From positions 1-64,000 of the forward strand of contig NZ_JACRAW010000164.1 in NCBI RefSeq assembly GCF_016213215.1: DNA of 64,000 nucleotides, in the 5' to 3' direction. The notes beneath the pieces are model-generated. The model did not search any database. It saw only the letters and a program-made list of their open reading frames with translations, and was not told the DNA's origin. Source of the stretch: Bradyrhizobium sp. (lineage in GTDB: Bacteria; Pseudomonadota; Alphaproteobacteria; Rhizobiales; Xanthobacteraceae). A program made the translations under genes and the position numbers. Shown here piece after piece: positions 27,076-35,119 of the stretch; within the stretch, counting starts at the first letter, position 1; every line of letters begins with the position of its first letter.

Positions 27076-27270
27076 ATGAGCGAGCGACTTGAAACATTGA
27101 AGAAAGCCCGTGATCGCATGATTGATGACAGAGACACGCATGCGAAAGTGCTGGCCGCTCCATTTGAGCGTGACACGGCCGAGCGAGCACGCAACAAATT
27201 CGTCGAGATTCAAGCGCTGATCGACGCCCTGGACCGCGCAATCGCCGGAGAAAACCCCGTCTCACGATGA
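27076..27270 (+). CDS. Small coiled-coil protein of unknown function
   Basis: A 64-residue, almost wholly helical protein: MSERLETLKKARDRMIDDRD followed by FERDTAERARNKFVEIQALI. The heptad-like charged pattern suggests a coiled coil or helical hairpin. GAGGAG lies at good spacing before the ATG at 27076. It lies 43 bp after the preceding small gene on the same strand, so the two may be cotranscribed. Confidence 0.65.
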   Translation: MSERLETLKKARDRMIDDRDTHAKVLAAPFERDTAERARNKFVEIQALIDALDRAIAGENPVSR

Positions 27271-27496
27271 AACTGAAGCGAGTTGGAAGGCGAGACCGGC
27301 GGACATTTTATCGCAGGAACGCGGTGGGACGCCAACAGCCACCGCCAACTCCCCTAACGCCTCCAGGACTAACTCTGCCAATGTCCGATAGGGAGTCATT
27401 TTCAACCGATTCAGCGGAGTCTGCCTGCCCATTACGGACGGCGCGTTCGGTTGCTGACGGAACTTGATCTACCAGGCGTGCCCATTCGTCGGAAGC

Positions 27497-27733
27497 CTAG
27501 GGAATGCGCCGACGCGCCGACTTGGGGGGTATCTTCCCGCTTCGGGGAATATCATTCGACGCTGCTTCGCGCGCCAATCGCTCGGCCTTTAGCCGTTGAA
27601 AGTTTTCACGGAATGCATTTTGGGCGCGCTGATACTCCGACAAGGCTTCTTTGGCATCTTGCTGTCTGAACGCTTTCTGGGCTTCACGCTCCGCCGGGGA
27701 CTGTGTCTTTCGCTCTGAAAAAGAACCGCTCAT
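27497..27733 (-). CDS. Small basic helical protein of unknown function
   Basis: From ATG 27733, preceded by a strong AAGGAGT ribosome binding site, the product is 78 residues: MSGSFSERKTQSPAEREAQK, then a long Arg/Gln/Glu-rich helix (EALSEYQRAQNAFRENFQRL) and a basic C-terminus ending SARRRIP. The frame is open to 27910 but the ribosome site decides the start. It resembles the small gene at 29266-29508 in composition (charged helix, basic tail). No family is recognised; nucleic-acid or ribosome binding is only a guess from the charge. Confidence 0.6.
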   Translation of the reverse strand: MSGSFSERKTQSPAEREAQKAFRQQDAKEALSEYQRAQNAFRENFQRLKAERLAREAASNDIPRSGKIPPKSARRRIP

Positions 27734-28080
27734 TTGCTTACTCCTTTCGACCGCGACTCGACTTAGCGCCGCGGACGTCTTGCTGGTGCGGCCACCGACA
27801 GGGGCCCTCATCGGGATAGTGAGAAGCAGCCTACTCTGGGTAGTTTCTGCGGCATCCCCGACAGGGAAACTCTTGACCTGATTGACGTCGCCAAGCCTTT
27901 TTGCGGGCATCGTCCCGTCTTGGCCTTCTCAAGCTCCCAGTCTTTTAGGTTAACGCCTATGCCCTGTTTCAGTTCACCGGCATCAACCCACTATTGCGTG
28001 GCAACAATCCAACCGCCGAACCTGCAATGCCAAAAGAGGCCCAATACGTCAAAGCGGCATCCAGCCACTCTCCCTTCGCA
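27734..28080. other. Intergenic stretch without a supported gene
   Basis: These 347 bases separate two small minus-strand genes. A minus-strand frame at 27969-28151 (60 codons, containing GEWLDAALTYWASFGIAGSA, which could be a membrane segment) overlaps the end of the next gene and has no ribosome site, so it is not called. Confidence 0.35.
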
Positions 28081-28296
28081 TCAGGTGCTCCCTGTCGAGA
28101 ACAGTCGATCGGTAGACCGATCAAGCCGCCTCTCCGTGCCGCTCGCTTCATTTAGGTGTCCGACCAATTCACCAGAGAGCCGGTAAATTTTGGTCCCCTT
28201 GAGCTCGTAGAGCTTTTGACCGTTGAGATCGAGAATGGTTTGGCCATCCACGACGGCAACGTGGATACCTTTGCTGTTGAAGATGTTGCCTCTCAC
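28081..28296 (-). CDS. Small beta-repeat protein, 4-fold beta flower type
   Basis: The 71-residue product has short repeated beta units: GNIFNSKGIHVAVVDGQTI, LDLNGQKLYELKG, TKIYRLSGELVGHL. Such phase-repeated strand-turn units with a G-x-K/L pattern match the 4-fold beta flower proteins, small beta-propeller-like domains of unknown function. The GTG at 28296 has GGAGA six bases upstream and is preferred over the TTG at 28347. The C-terminal 20 residues (RRLDRSTDRLF...) are polar. Confidence 0.6.
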   Translation of the reverse strand: MRGNIFNSKGIHVAVVDGQTILDLNGQKLYELKGTKIYRLSGELVGHLNEASGTERRLDRSTDRLFSTGST

Positions 28297-28463
28297 GACA
28301 GGTCTCCATATTGCACTCGACCCAAGACTGCGCTCATTTGATGGCAATGGCGAGAGAATAGAGCTCCGAATCTCCCGCGACCGCTGTGGCTAAGGTGCGG
28401 CGCGATTTGGGGCGGTTTCCTGACACTTCCACATTCTGCCTGCCAAAGGCGGTCAACATCGCA

Positions 28464-28592
28464 TTAGGTGCCGCCGGTGGTCGCGAACGTTGCAGCCCGG
28501 CGCATTTCTCTGAAGACGCCTTCGCGTTGCATCATCTTCTTCAATGCTAGAAGCGCCTGCTCGACATTATTGTCTGTGGCGAAACTCTGCAC
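28464..28592 (-). pseudogene. Degenerate or truncated ribosomal protein bS21-like gene
   Basis: From a GTG at 28592 this frame encodes QSFATDNNVEQALLALKKMM followed by QREGVFREMRR, which is the N-terminal half of bS21 (family pattern: DNNVDQALR.LKKK.QREG.FREMK). After RR the sequence becomes AATFATTGGT and stops at 42 residues, so the basic C-terminal half of bS21 (about 30 residues) is missing. There is no good ribosome binding site. In this bacterial group bS21 genes often lie near cold-shock genes, and cspA is 364 bp away, facing the other way. It is probably a decayed extra rpsU copy, though a short functional variant cannot be excluded. Confidence 0.65.
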
Positions 28593-28956
28593 GCGTGTTG
28601 CCCCGTCAATTGTCGGCGCAAACTGTCGAAGTTCTTCCTGCAGCGGGCCCGTTGCAGTCAGGAGCGCGGAAGGTTTGTTCAGGCACCGTCCCGGCGGAGA
28701 TGAAGACTGTCCGGGAGGCGGATTCTGCGCCGCAGCAATCTGGTAATTGAGGACGGAGGCGAACGGTCTCATGTGCCCGCGTTGAAGCAGATTTTACCTC
28801 CTGCACTTGTAATCTGCTAGCGGAACCTATAGATTGCAACCATTCGATTAGCCGCTGTGCCTTTTTGAATGCGCCTGCGGGCTCCTTCCCGAAGACATCG
28901 ACCAGTTGAATCTGAACTCGCGTGACGATCACGCGAACTATGCTTTGGAGAAGAAT
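28593..28956. other. Upstream region of cspA
   Basis: These 364 bases hold no supported ORF. They should include the cspA promoter and its 5' untranslated leader, which in cold-shock genes is often long and structured; no specific element could be identified by eye. Confidence 0.35.
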
Positions 28957-29166
28957 ATGCCGACAGGTACTGTCAAGTGGTTCAACGGTCAGAAGGGTTT
29001 TGGCTTTATCCAGCCGAACGATGGCGGGAGTGATGTGTTCGTTCACATCAGCGCTGTTGAACGGGCGGGTCTTTCCGGCCTCGCCGAGGGCCAGAAGGTC
29101 ACTTTCGACCTCAAAACCGACAAGATGCGGGGCAAGGTAAGCGCGGAAAATCTGTCGCTGGCTTGA
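28957..29166 (+). CDS. cspA: Cold-shock protein, CspA family
   Basis: The 69-residue product is a single cold-shock (OB-fold) domain that binds single-stranded RNA and DNA. Both nucleic-acid binding motifs are intact: KGFGFIQ (RNP1) and VFVHIS (RNP2), with the start MPTGTVKWFNGQ. TTGGAGAAG precedes the ATG at 28957. The length is normal for alphaproteobacterial CspA. A terminator follows, so it is monocistronic. Confidence 0.97.
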   Translation: MPTGTVKWFNGQKGFGFIQPNDGGSDVFVHISAVERAGLSGLAEGQKVTFDLKTDKMRGKVSAENLSLA

Positions 29167-29209
29167 GCCGTTCGCGCCGTTTCACGGATGTACTGAAATG
29201 GCGATGCTG

Positions 29210-29248
29210 CCCGCTCGATCCGGGGATTGAGCGGGCTTTGCTTTGTTG
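29210..29248 (+). terminator. Terminator after cspA
   Basis: CCCGCTCGATC (29210-29220) pairs with GATTGAGCGGG (29225-29235), an 11-bp stem with one G-U pair and loop CGGG, followed by CTTTGCTTTGTTG. It lies 44 bases after the cspA stop. Confidence 0.8.
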
Positions 29249-29265
29249 CGGATTGGGATGACAAG

Positions 29266-29508
29266 ATGGCCGGCAAGAAATCAGCTGAACTGTCCCCTGA
29301 ACGCATTGCGCGCGCCAACCGGCAACGTCAGGCCTCGGAAGAAGGCGCGCGAGCGATGGCCGATATCGAGCAAAGGGCAATCGCCGTTCGCAAGAACATG
29401 GAACGTCTGCGCGCCTTGAGACAAGCCAAGGAGGCCGAGGACGTGAAAACTCAGGCCCCTTTGCCGGTCCCGACGAGGAAGAAGCGCAAACGGGCGCTTT
29501 CGGGATAG
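29266..29508 (+). CDS. Small basic helical protein of unknown function
   Basis: The 80-residue protein is MAGKKSAELSPERIARANRQ, a long charged helix (MADIEQRAIAVRKNMERLRA) and a strongly basic tail (RKKRKRALSG). The ATG at 29266 was chosen over an upstream frame opening at 29227 because that part overlaps the cspA terminator. No family is recognised. The basic tail would fit nucleic-acid binding, but that is only composition. Confidence 0.6.
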   Translation: MAGKKSAELSPERIARANRQRQASEEGARAMADIEQRAIAVRKNMERLRALRQAKEAEDVKTQAPLPVPTRKKRKRALSG

Positions 29509-29571
29509 CCGGTGCTTCAGACGGCTCGGCTCGAGGAGCCGGCCGAGGAAGTGCCCCCATTGCGCGCGACC

Positions 29572-30453
29572 TCATGCTCTTTGCAGCGCCAACGTGACGC
29601 CCCCAAGCGTGAGTGCCACTGCCGCTACTTCTCTCATTCCCAAGGGCTCGCCGAGAACGATCGCCGCCGCGATGATGGCGAGAACCGGTACGAGCAGCAT
29701 GCCGGTCGAAGCCGACACCGTCGGCAAGCGGCGCAAGGTTTCGAACCAGGCGAGATAGCAGACACCCATCGGCACCAGCGTCATGTAGACGAAGCAGGCG
29801 ACGCCGAGCGGTGAGATCGCCGCATAGTTCGGCCGCTCGAACAGGATGCCGGGAATCAGCATCGCGAGACAGCCGAGGCCGACCTGCCACACCACAATCG
29901 CCAATCGCGGCATCGGCAGCGGACTCCGGTTGAGGACATTGCCGAGCGCGAACAGCATCGCACAGGAGAGCGAAAGGACGACGCCGATGAGTTTGCCGGC
30001 GTCGAATGCATAGCCGCTCCCTCCCAAGATCAGAGTGACGCCCGCCATGCCCAGGACAAGCGCAATGACGTCCCGGACCGTCGGACGCAAATGCAGGAAA
30101 GGCCAGGCAAACAGCATCGCCCAGATCGGCATGGTGTAGATGATCAGGGCGCCTTCGCCGACGGTGACGAACTTCATCGCCATGGTGCCAAGGCCCATCC
30201 ATGCGACGACGTTGGTGAAGGAGGAGAATAACAGCCTGGGGATGGCCTCGCGCGGGACCTTGAGCGATTGCCGCTGGCTCACGGCCATGATGCCGAGGAT
30301 GAGCGAGGCGGCCACGCCGGCGAGACCGCGCGCGAACAGCGGCGGCCACTCTTGCAGCAATAGCTTCATCAAAGGCCAGTTGAACGCCCAACCGGAAGCC
30401 GCCACGCCAAGGCAGAGGAAGCCAATCGTCTTTTCGCGCCGCGCCCCATTCAT
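29572..30453 (-). CDS. EamA/DMT family transporter
   Basis: A 293-residue membrane protein with ten hydrophobic segments in two EamA repeats (first GFLCLGVAASGWAFNWPLMK, second from about residue 150, LIGVVLSLSCAMLFALGNVL). The short cytoplasmic N-terminus MNGARREKTI supports the ATG at 30453. The substrate is unknown. It is separate from the DMT gene at 16828, with different sequence and context. The next gene upstream is the divergent aldehyde dehydrogenase. Confidence 0.9.
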   Translation of the reverse strand: MNGARREKTIGFLCLGVAASGWAFNWPLMKLLLQEWPPLFARGLAGVAASLILGIMAVSQRQSLKVPREAIPRLLFSSFTNVVAWMGLGTMAMKFVTVGEGALIIYTMPIWAMLFAWPFLHLRPTVRDVIALVLGMAGVTLILGGSGYAFDAGKLIGVVLSLSCAMLFALGNVLNRSPLPMPRLAIVVWQVGLGCLAMLIPGILFERPNYAAISPLGVACFVYMTLVPMGVCYLAWFETLRRLPTVSASTGMLLVPVLAIIAAAIVLGEPLGMREVAAVALTLGGVTLALQRA

Positions 30454-30800
30454 AACGGTCGCTTAGCAACAAAACCGCGCGCACGGTAGGGAACACGCGC
30501 GCGCACAAGCCGTGGCGCATGAGCCGAGAACGTTTCGAAGAACGGTGATTGCCGACTTTCGCTAGTATGGGGCGGCGTCCCTTCGCCGGGACATTCATCG
30601 CTTCCCCGAAACAAGGCGTTTTTCTAGGTCTGTGAATACCAGCGCCCGTCGACGTTCCTCGGAGATCCATACCGATGTGATCTCGGCCTTGGCGGGTGTA
30701 CAAAGGGCGGTAGACGACGCTTGTGGAAGCGACGTATGTGGTCGAGCGCGGCGAAATAGCGGCGGCCGAAAGTTAGGGGCCGCCAGAACGGAGGGCGCAA
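30454..30800. other. Divergent promoter region
   Basis: These 347 bases separate the minus-strand DMT gene from the plus-strand aldehyde dehydrogenase and must hold both promoters. No operator palindrome was convincing. Confidence 0.35.
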
Positions 30801-32237
30801 ATGGACGTGCATCAGAACTACATCGGAGGGCGTTGGGTCGCTCCCAGCGCCACCCTGCCGGTCATCAATCCTTCGGACGGCTCGAAAGTGGCCGAGATCG
30901 CACGCGGCGGCGCCAAGGAAATCGACGCCGCCGTTGCCGCGGGTCATGCCGCCGTCAAAGGCGCATGGGGAAAGACGGATGCCGTTTCCAGAGGCCGTCT
31001 CCTGTTCAAGATGGCCGAACTCATTCGCCGTGATGCCGAAAACCTGGCGAAAATGGAGAGTGAGGACGTCGGCAAGCCGATAACCCAGGCGCGCGGTGAC
31101 GTCGCGGCTTGCGCCCGCTCTTTCGAGTATTACGGCGCCGCCGCCGACAAGGTGCACGGCGAGACGATTCCCTTCCAGAACGGCTTCACGGTCATGACGT
31201 TCTATGAGCCGCACGGGGTGACGGCTCATATCGTGCCGTGGAACTATCCTCTTCAGATGCTCGGGCGTTCGGTTGCGCCGTCGCTCGCCATGGGCAACGC
31301 GGTTGTTCTCAAGCCGGCCGAGGACGCCTCCCTGACGGCTCTCGGCCTGGCGAGGCTCGCGGAAGAGGCAGGGTTCCCGGCCGGCGTCTTCAATGTCGTC
31401 ACCGGTCTCGGCGAAGAAGCCGGCGCGGCGTTGTCGGCGCATCCGGGCATCGGCCACATCAGCTTCACCGGCTCGCGTGAGGTCGGCATCCTGGTGCAGG
31501 CGGCGGCGGCCCGGAACACGATTCCTGTCACGCTCGAGCTTGGCGGAAAGTCCCCGCAGGTTGTGTTCTCGGATGCGGACTTCAACGAAGCGGGAACCAT
31601 CATCGTCAAGGCCATCGTGCAGAATGCCGGGCAGACGTGCAGCGCCGGCTCCCGAGTGTTGATCGAAGATAGCGTCTACGAGCGTTTCACCGGTCAGTTG
31701 GCCGAGCGCTTCAAGGCAACACGGGTGGGATCGGCGAGCCAGGACCTCGATCTCGGGCCTGTCGTCAATGCGACGCAGAAGGCGCGGGTCGAGCGCTATC
31801 TCGATATTGCACGACGCGACGGCCTGAAGGTCCTGGCGGAGGGCTCCTTCGGCACCAATCTGCCGGAAGGTGGCTATTACGTGAAACCGACGCTGATCGG
31901 AGACGTGCCGCCCGACCATGTCCTGGCCCAGGAGGAAATCTTCGGACCTGTTCTCGTGGCGGTCCGCTTTCGCGATGAGGAAGATGCGGTGCGGATCTCC
32001 AACTGCACGCCTTACGGATTGGTGGCCGGTGTCTGGACTGCCGATCTCGGCAGGTCGATGCGCCTCTCGCGCAAGATCCAGGTAGGCCAGGTGTTCGTCA
32101 ACAATTACGGCGCCGGCGGCGGAATCGAGCTGCCGTTCGGCGGGATGAAAGGCTCGGGTCACGGCCGCGAAAAGGGCTTCGAGGCGCTTTACGGCTTCGG
32201 CGCGTTGAAGACCGTGACGATCCGGCACGGCGTCTGA
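30801..32237 (+). CDS. NAD(P)-dependent aldehyde dehydrogenase family protein
   Basis: The 478-residue enzyme has all catalytic features of the ALDH superfamily: Asn in PWNYPLQ (N148), Lys in VLKPAE (K171), the general base Glu in TLELGGKSPQ (E246) and the nucleophile Cys in NAGQTCSAGSR (C280). The length suits betaine-, succinate-semialdehyde- or lactaldehyde-type enzymes; the substrate cannot be fixed. ATG 30801 has GGAGGGCG upstream. An SDR gene begins 93 bp downstream on the same strand, so the pair may oxidise an alcohol or sugar stepwise to the acid. Confidence 0.93.
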   Translation: MDVHQNYIGGRWVAPSATLPVINPSDGSKVAEIARGGAKEIDAAVAAGHAAVKGAWGKTDAVSRGRLLFKMAELIRRDAENLAKMESEDVGKPITQARGDVAACARSFEYYGAAADKVHGETIPFQNGFTVMTFYEPHGVTAHIVPWNYPLQMLGRSVAPSLAMGNAVVLKPAEDASLTALGLARLAEEAGFPAGVFNVVTGLGEEAGAALSAHPGIGHISFTGSREVGILVQAAAARNTIPVTLELGGKSPQVVFSDADFNEAGTIIVKAIVQNAGQTCSAGSRVLIEDSVYERFTGQLAERFKATRVGSASQDLDLGPVVNATQKARVERYLDIARRDGLKVLAEGSFGTNLPEGGYYVKPTLIGDVPPDHVLAQEEIFGPVLVAVRFRDEEDAVRISNCTPYGLVAGVWTADLGRSMRLSRKIQVGQVFVNNYGAGGGIELPFGGMKGSGHGREKGFEALYGFGALKTVTIRHGV

Positions 32238-32330
32238 CATGACGTCTGAACATGACGTCTGGCCTGGCGTCGGCCACGAGCCGCCGGCCCGCTTGGGCAG
32301 GCCGGATAAGAAAGATGGAAGGATAGGATC

Positions 32331-33080
32331 ATGAGGCTACAGAACAAGATTGCCATTGTCACGGGAGCCGGTGGCGGCTTTGGCGAGGGCATTGCAAAGC
32401 GATTCGCCCAGGAGGGCGCGAAAGTCGCCGTTGTCGACATCCGCGGCGACGCCGCCGAGCGCGTGGCCAAGGAGATCGGCCAGGGTGCGATCGCTCTGAC
32501 GGCGGATGTCGGGGCGGCAGCCGATGTTCAGCGCGTCGTCGACGAGACGAAGGCAAAGCTTGGCACGCCGAACATCCTCGTCAACAACGCCGGCACCACC
32601 CACAAGAACAGGCCGATTCTCGAAGTGGACGAAGCGACCTTCGATCACATCTTCCGCGTCAACGTGAAGTCGATCTTCCACTTCGTCCGCGTGACCGCGC
32701 CGGTCATGCGCGATGCGGGCGGCGGCGTCATCCTGAACGTCGGATCGACCGCCGGCCTGCGCCCTAGGCCGGGACTGACCTGGTATAACGCGACCAAAGG
32801 CGCCGTGAACCTGGCCTCGAAATCCCTCGCAGTCGAACTGGCACCGTGGAAGATCCGCGTGAACGCCATCTGCCCCGTGATCGGAGAAACCGGACTGCTC
32901 GAGGCATTCATGGGCATGCCCGACACACCGGAAAATCGCGCCAAGTTCCTGGCCACGATTCCTCTCGGGCGGATGTCGCGCCCCGCCGACATCGCCAACG
33001 CGGCTCTCTATCTCGCTTCCGACGAAGCCGAGTTCATCACCGGCGTCGAACTGCCGGTCGACGGCGGCCGGACCGTCTGA
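32331..33080 (+). CDS. Short-chain dehydrogenase/reductase (classical SDR)
   Basis: The 249-residue classical SDR has TGAGGGFG (residues 11-18) for NAD(P) binding, NNAG (85-88), the catalytic Ser in VGSTAG (S139) and YNATK (Y152, K156). Asp at the end of the second strand (VVDIR) suggests NAD preference. The C-terminus ELPVDGGRTV is typical. It follows the aldehyde dehydrogenase and probably forms an operon with it; a sugar or hydroxyacid substrate is likely but not provable here. Confidence 0.92.
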   Translation: MRLQNKIAIVTGAGGGFGEGIAKRFAQEGAKVAVVDIRGDAAERVAKEIGQGAIALTADVGAAADVQRVVDETKAKLGTPNILVNNAGTTHKNRPILEVDEATFDHIFRVNVKSIFHFVRVTAPVMRDAGGGVILNVGSTAGLRPRPGLTWYNATKGAVNLASKSLAVELAPWKIRVNAICPVIGETGLLEAFMGMPDTPENRAKFLATIPLGRMSRPADIANAALYLASDEAEFITGVELPVDGGRTV

Positions 33081-33141
33081 CGGGGATGTCGGTGTTGGCG
33101 CGGCGCAGGGCGGATCCTCGCATTGCAATGCGCCGCATGGC

Positions 33142-34350
33142 TCACTTCGGCGTGAGCAATGGCCAAGCCAAAGACGACCGGGCGAATTTTTTCAGTGCCA
33201 TCGGCTTGCCGAATAGGTGGCCCTGCAGCACATCGAAGCCGACTTCATTGGCGGTGACCAGATCGGCGTGGCTTTCGACCCCTTCGGCGACAACCCGGGC
33301 GCCGTGACTGGCGGCCATTTCGACAATCTGGCGGCAAACAGCCCGCTTCAATCCATCATGGCCGCAACCGGTGACGAACTGTCGATTGACCTTGAGTTCG
33401 ACGAAGGGAAAGAAATCGAGTCCTGCCAGCGTCGGCCAATCGGCGCCGACGTTGTCTATCGAGAGCCCGATATTGTGCAGGCTCATCTGCTTTGCGATCT
33501 CGACAAGCAGAGGCAGGTTTTCGAGCGCTTCGGCACTGTCAATCTCGATCAGCAGCCCGCCGAAGGCTGGGTGCCGCGGCACACTATTGCAGAGATCCCG
33601 TACGGCCTGACGGCTCCTGAGGAAGGAAGTCGGGAGGTTGATCGAAATATCGGTCGGGTTCTGCCGGTCGAGCAAATAATGCCAATCCTGAATCGCCCGT
33701 TCGACCACGAACTTCGACAGATCGAGCAGATGCGGATCGTGCTCCGCAGGAATGAAGAAGGCCGGCGGAATTACGCCCCAGGTCGGATGCCGCACCCGCA
33801 CCAGCGCTTCGGCTCCGGCGCGGACCAGGCTGCGCGCGTCGATCTTCTGCTGGAACCACAGTTCGAGCCAGCCGGCATGCAGTGCCTCCTGTACATGCAG
33901 GGCCGGACTTGGCGCGGGCTCCTCCGGCAACAGCAGCGCAACGCGGTCGCGCAATGTCTCGGCGTCGAACGGCGTCGTAAGTGGCGTCAGCATGGCAAGG
34001 CCATATTCCTCGCCGACCTGCTTCACCGCCTTGACGACGATCGAGTCGGGGGCGCCGATGGCAAGAATCTTTCCGCCGTAGTCGTGGCGTACCAACGTCT
34101 CGAGAAATCTCGCAGGTCGCAATCCGTCCACCGCGATGCCAAGAAGGACGAGGTCGGGAATCTCGGTTTCCAAAATGGTCCCGAGCTCGTCTATCCCCGC
34201 GCATTCGCAGGTGACGAAACCGAGATCTTCGAGAATATCGCTGAGGAACGCGCGGAGATGCTTCTTGCTGTCGGCGATGCAGGCGCGAGCCGTCACCTTT
34301 CGGCGACCGAAGCTCACGATTCGTGTTCCGGCGCTTAGTCCGTTGTCCAT
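33142..34350 (-). CDS. REC-EAL protein with degenerate catalytic and phosphoacceptor sites
   Basis: The 402-residue protein has an N-terminal receiver-like domain (about 20-140) and a C-terminal EAL domain (about 150-395). In the receiver the phosphoacceptor Asp is replaced: the strand reads DLVLLGIAV with Gly71 where Asp is expected. In the EAL domain the EALVR motif (181-185), Asn238 (SINLP), AEGVE (355-359) and QGHLFGKP (376-383) remain. However, the metal-binding DDFG reads DNVG (299-302) and the KxD motif reads KVN (320-322). These losses suggest it does not hydrolyse c-di-GMP and may act as a binding or docking protein. It converges on the SDR gene. Confidence 0.85.
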   Translation of the reverse strand: MDNGLSAGTRIVSFGRRKVTARACIADSKKHLRAFLSDILEDLGFVTCECAGIDELGTILETEIPDLVLLGIAVDGLRPARFLETLVRHDYGGKILAIGAPDSIVVKAVKQVGEEYGLAMLTPLTTPFDAETLRDRVALLLPEEPAPSPALHVQEALHAGWLELWFQQKIDARSLVRAGAEALVRVRHPTWGVIPPAFFIPAEHDPHLLDLSKFVVERAIQDWHYLLDRQNPTDISINLPTSFLRSRQAVRDLCNSVPRHPAFGGLLIEIDSAEALENLPLLVEIAKQMSLHNIGLSIDNVGADWPTLAGLDFFPFVELKVNRQFVTGCGHDGLKRAVCRQIVEMAASHGARVVAEGVESHADLVTANEVGFDVLQGHLFGKPMALKKFARSSLAWPLLTPK

Positions 34351-34972
34351 CGCTCACCTCTCCCGCTTTTCAACGTTGTGAGCGGCGAGGCAGGCTCAAA
34401 TGTGGTGAGCGTCGTGCCGCAATTGAATTATTCCGGTAACGTTAAAGCGCGCAGTATGCGCAAAAATTTGCAGCAGAATTGATCAGACAGGCCGGACGGA
34501 GTGGACGAGGGGCATGTAACCGCTGGACAGTGCAGGCGATTGTCAGGCGCTTACCGTTTGGCCAACTCCATGGCAGCCTCGTGAGCCGCGCGATCAACCA
34601 CCGTTAATCTCGCTCCCGCGTTTCTCGTGCTCTGCCAGATCTCCCTTCGTCAAAGCCCGCATCGAACCCAGTGTGAATCCCCAGGCCGTGTGCTCGAGGA
34701 TGCGACTGACCTCGCGCAGTTGCGAGGCGGGCAGCCAATACTGATCACCTGCCCGATGCCGTCGGCGTGGGATCGGACGGCGCCTCTCCTGTGGCGTCGT
34801 CCCGCCAAGCTCAGGAATTATTTGTCGATACACCTGCGGAGCCCGGCTCGGCTTTCTTGCGCGGCGCTGGCCTGCGTTAAACGCCTGGAATGTGAGTCAT
34901 GTCACACGCGGCGCACGGAAACAGCGCTATGCGTCGCGAGCTCGAAGTGACCTCCTGTTGAGGATCGGTTCC
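34351..34972. other. Intergenic stretch upstream of the REC-EAL gene
   Basis: About 620 bases without a supported gene. The first part should contain the promoter of the REC-EAL gene. A minus-strand frame at 34594-34833 (79 codons, containing QLREVSRILEHTAWGFTLGS) is the most protein-like piece, but its N-terminal third is Arg/Pro-rich out-of-frame style and no ribosome site supports it. Confidence 0.35.
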
Positions 34973-35071
34973 ATGACGACGCGGCGGAAAGTGTACTGGT
35001 GGTTCTGGTTCGTGCTCTCCGGTCGATTTCTCGACCGGTTTCTCGTACTGGAGCGCGCAGAGCGCCTCTAG
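34973..35071 (+). CDS. Possible 32-residue aromatic, membrane-like small protein
   Basis: ATG 34973 opens a short frame starting MTTRRKVYWWFWFVLSGRFL and ending LERAERL. The basic N-terminus followed by a Trp/Phe-rich hydrophobic stretch and a charged amphipathic end is a plausible membrane-associated microprotein. GAGGA lies 9 bases upstream. It lies in a gap of 770 bases and is not part of any larger frame. Evidence is composition plus a ribosome site only. Confidence 0.4.
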   Translation: MTTRRKVYWWFWFVLSGRFLDRFLVLERAERL

Positions 35072-35119
35072 ACAGAGCTCGATCCGGCCGTACGGGTCCG
35101 GTCTATGTCGCGGTGGACG

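Noticed and set aside
27969..28151. A 60-codon minus-strand frame with a possible membrane segment
   Set aside because: It overlaps the beta-flower-type gene in another frame and has no ribosome binding site. The hydrophobic part alone is not enough.
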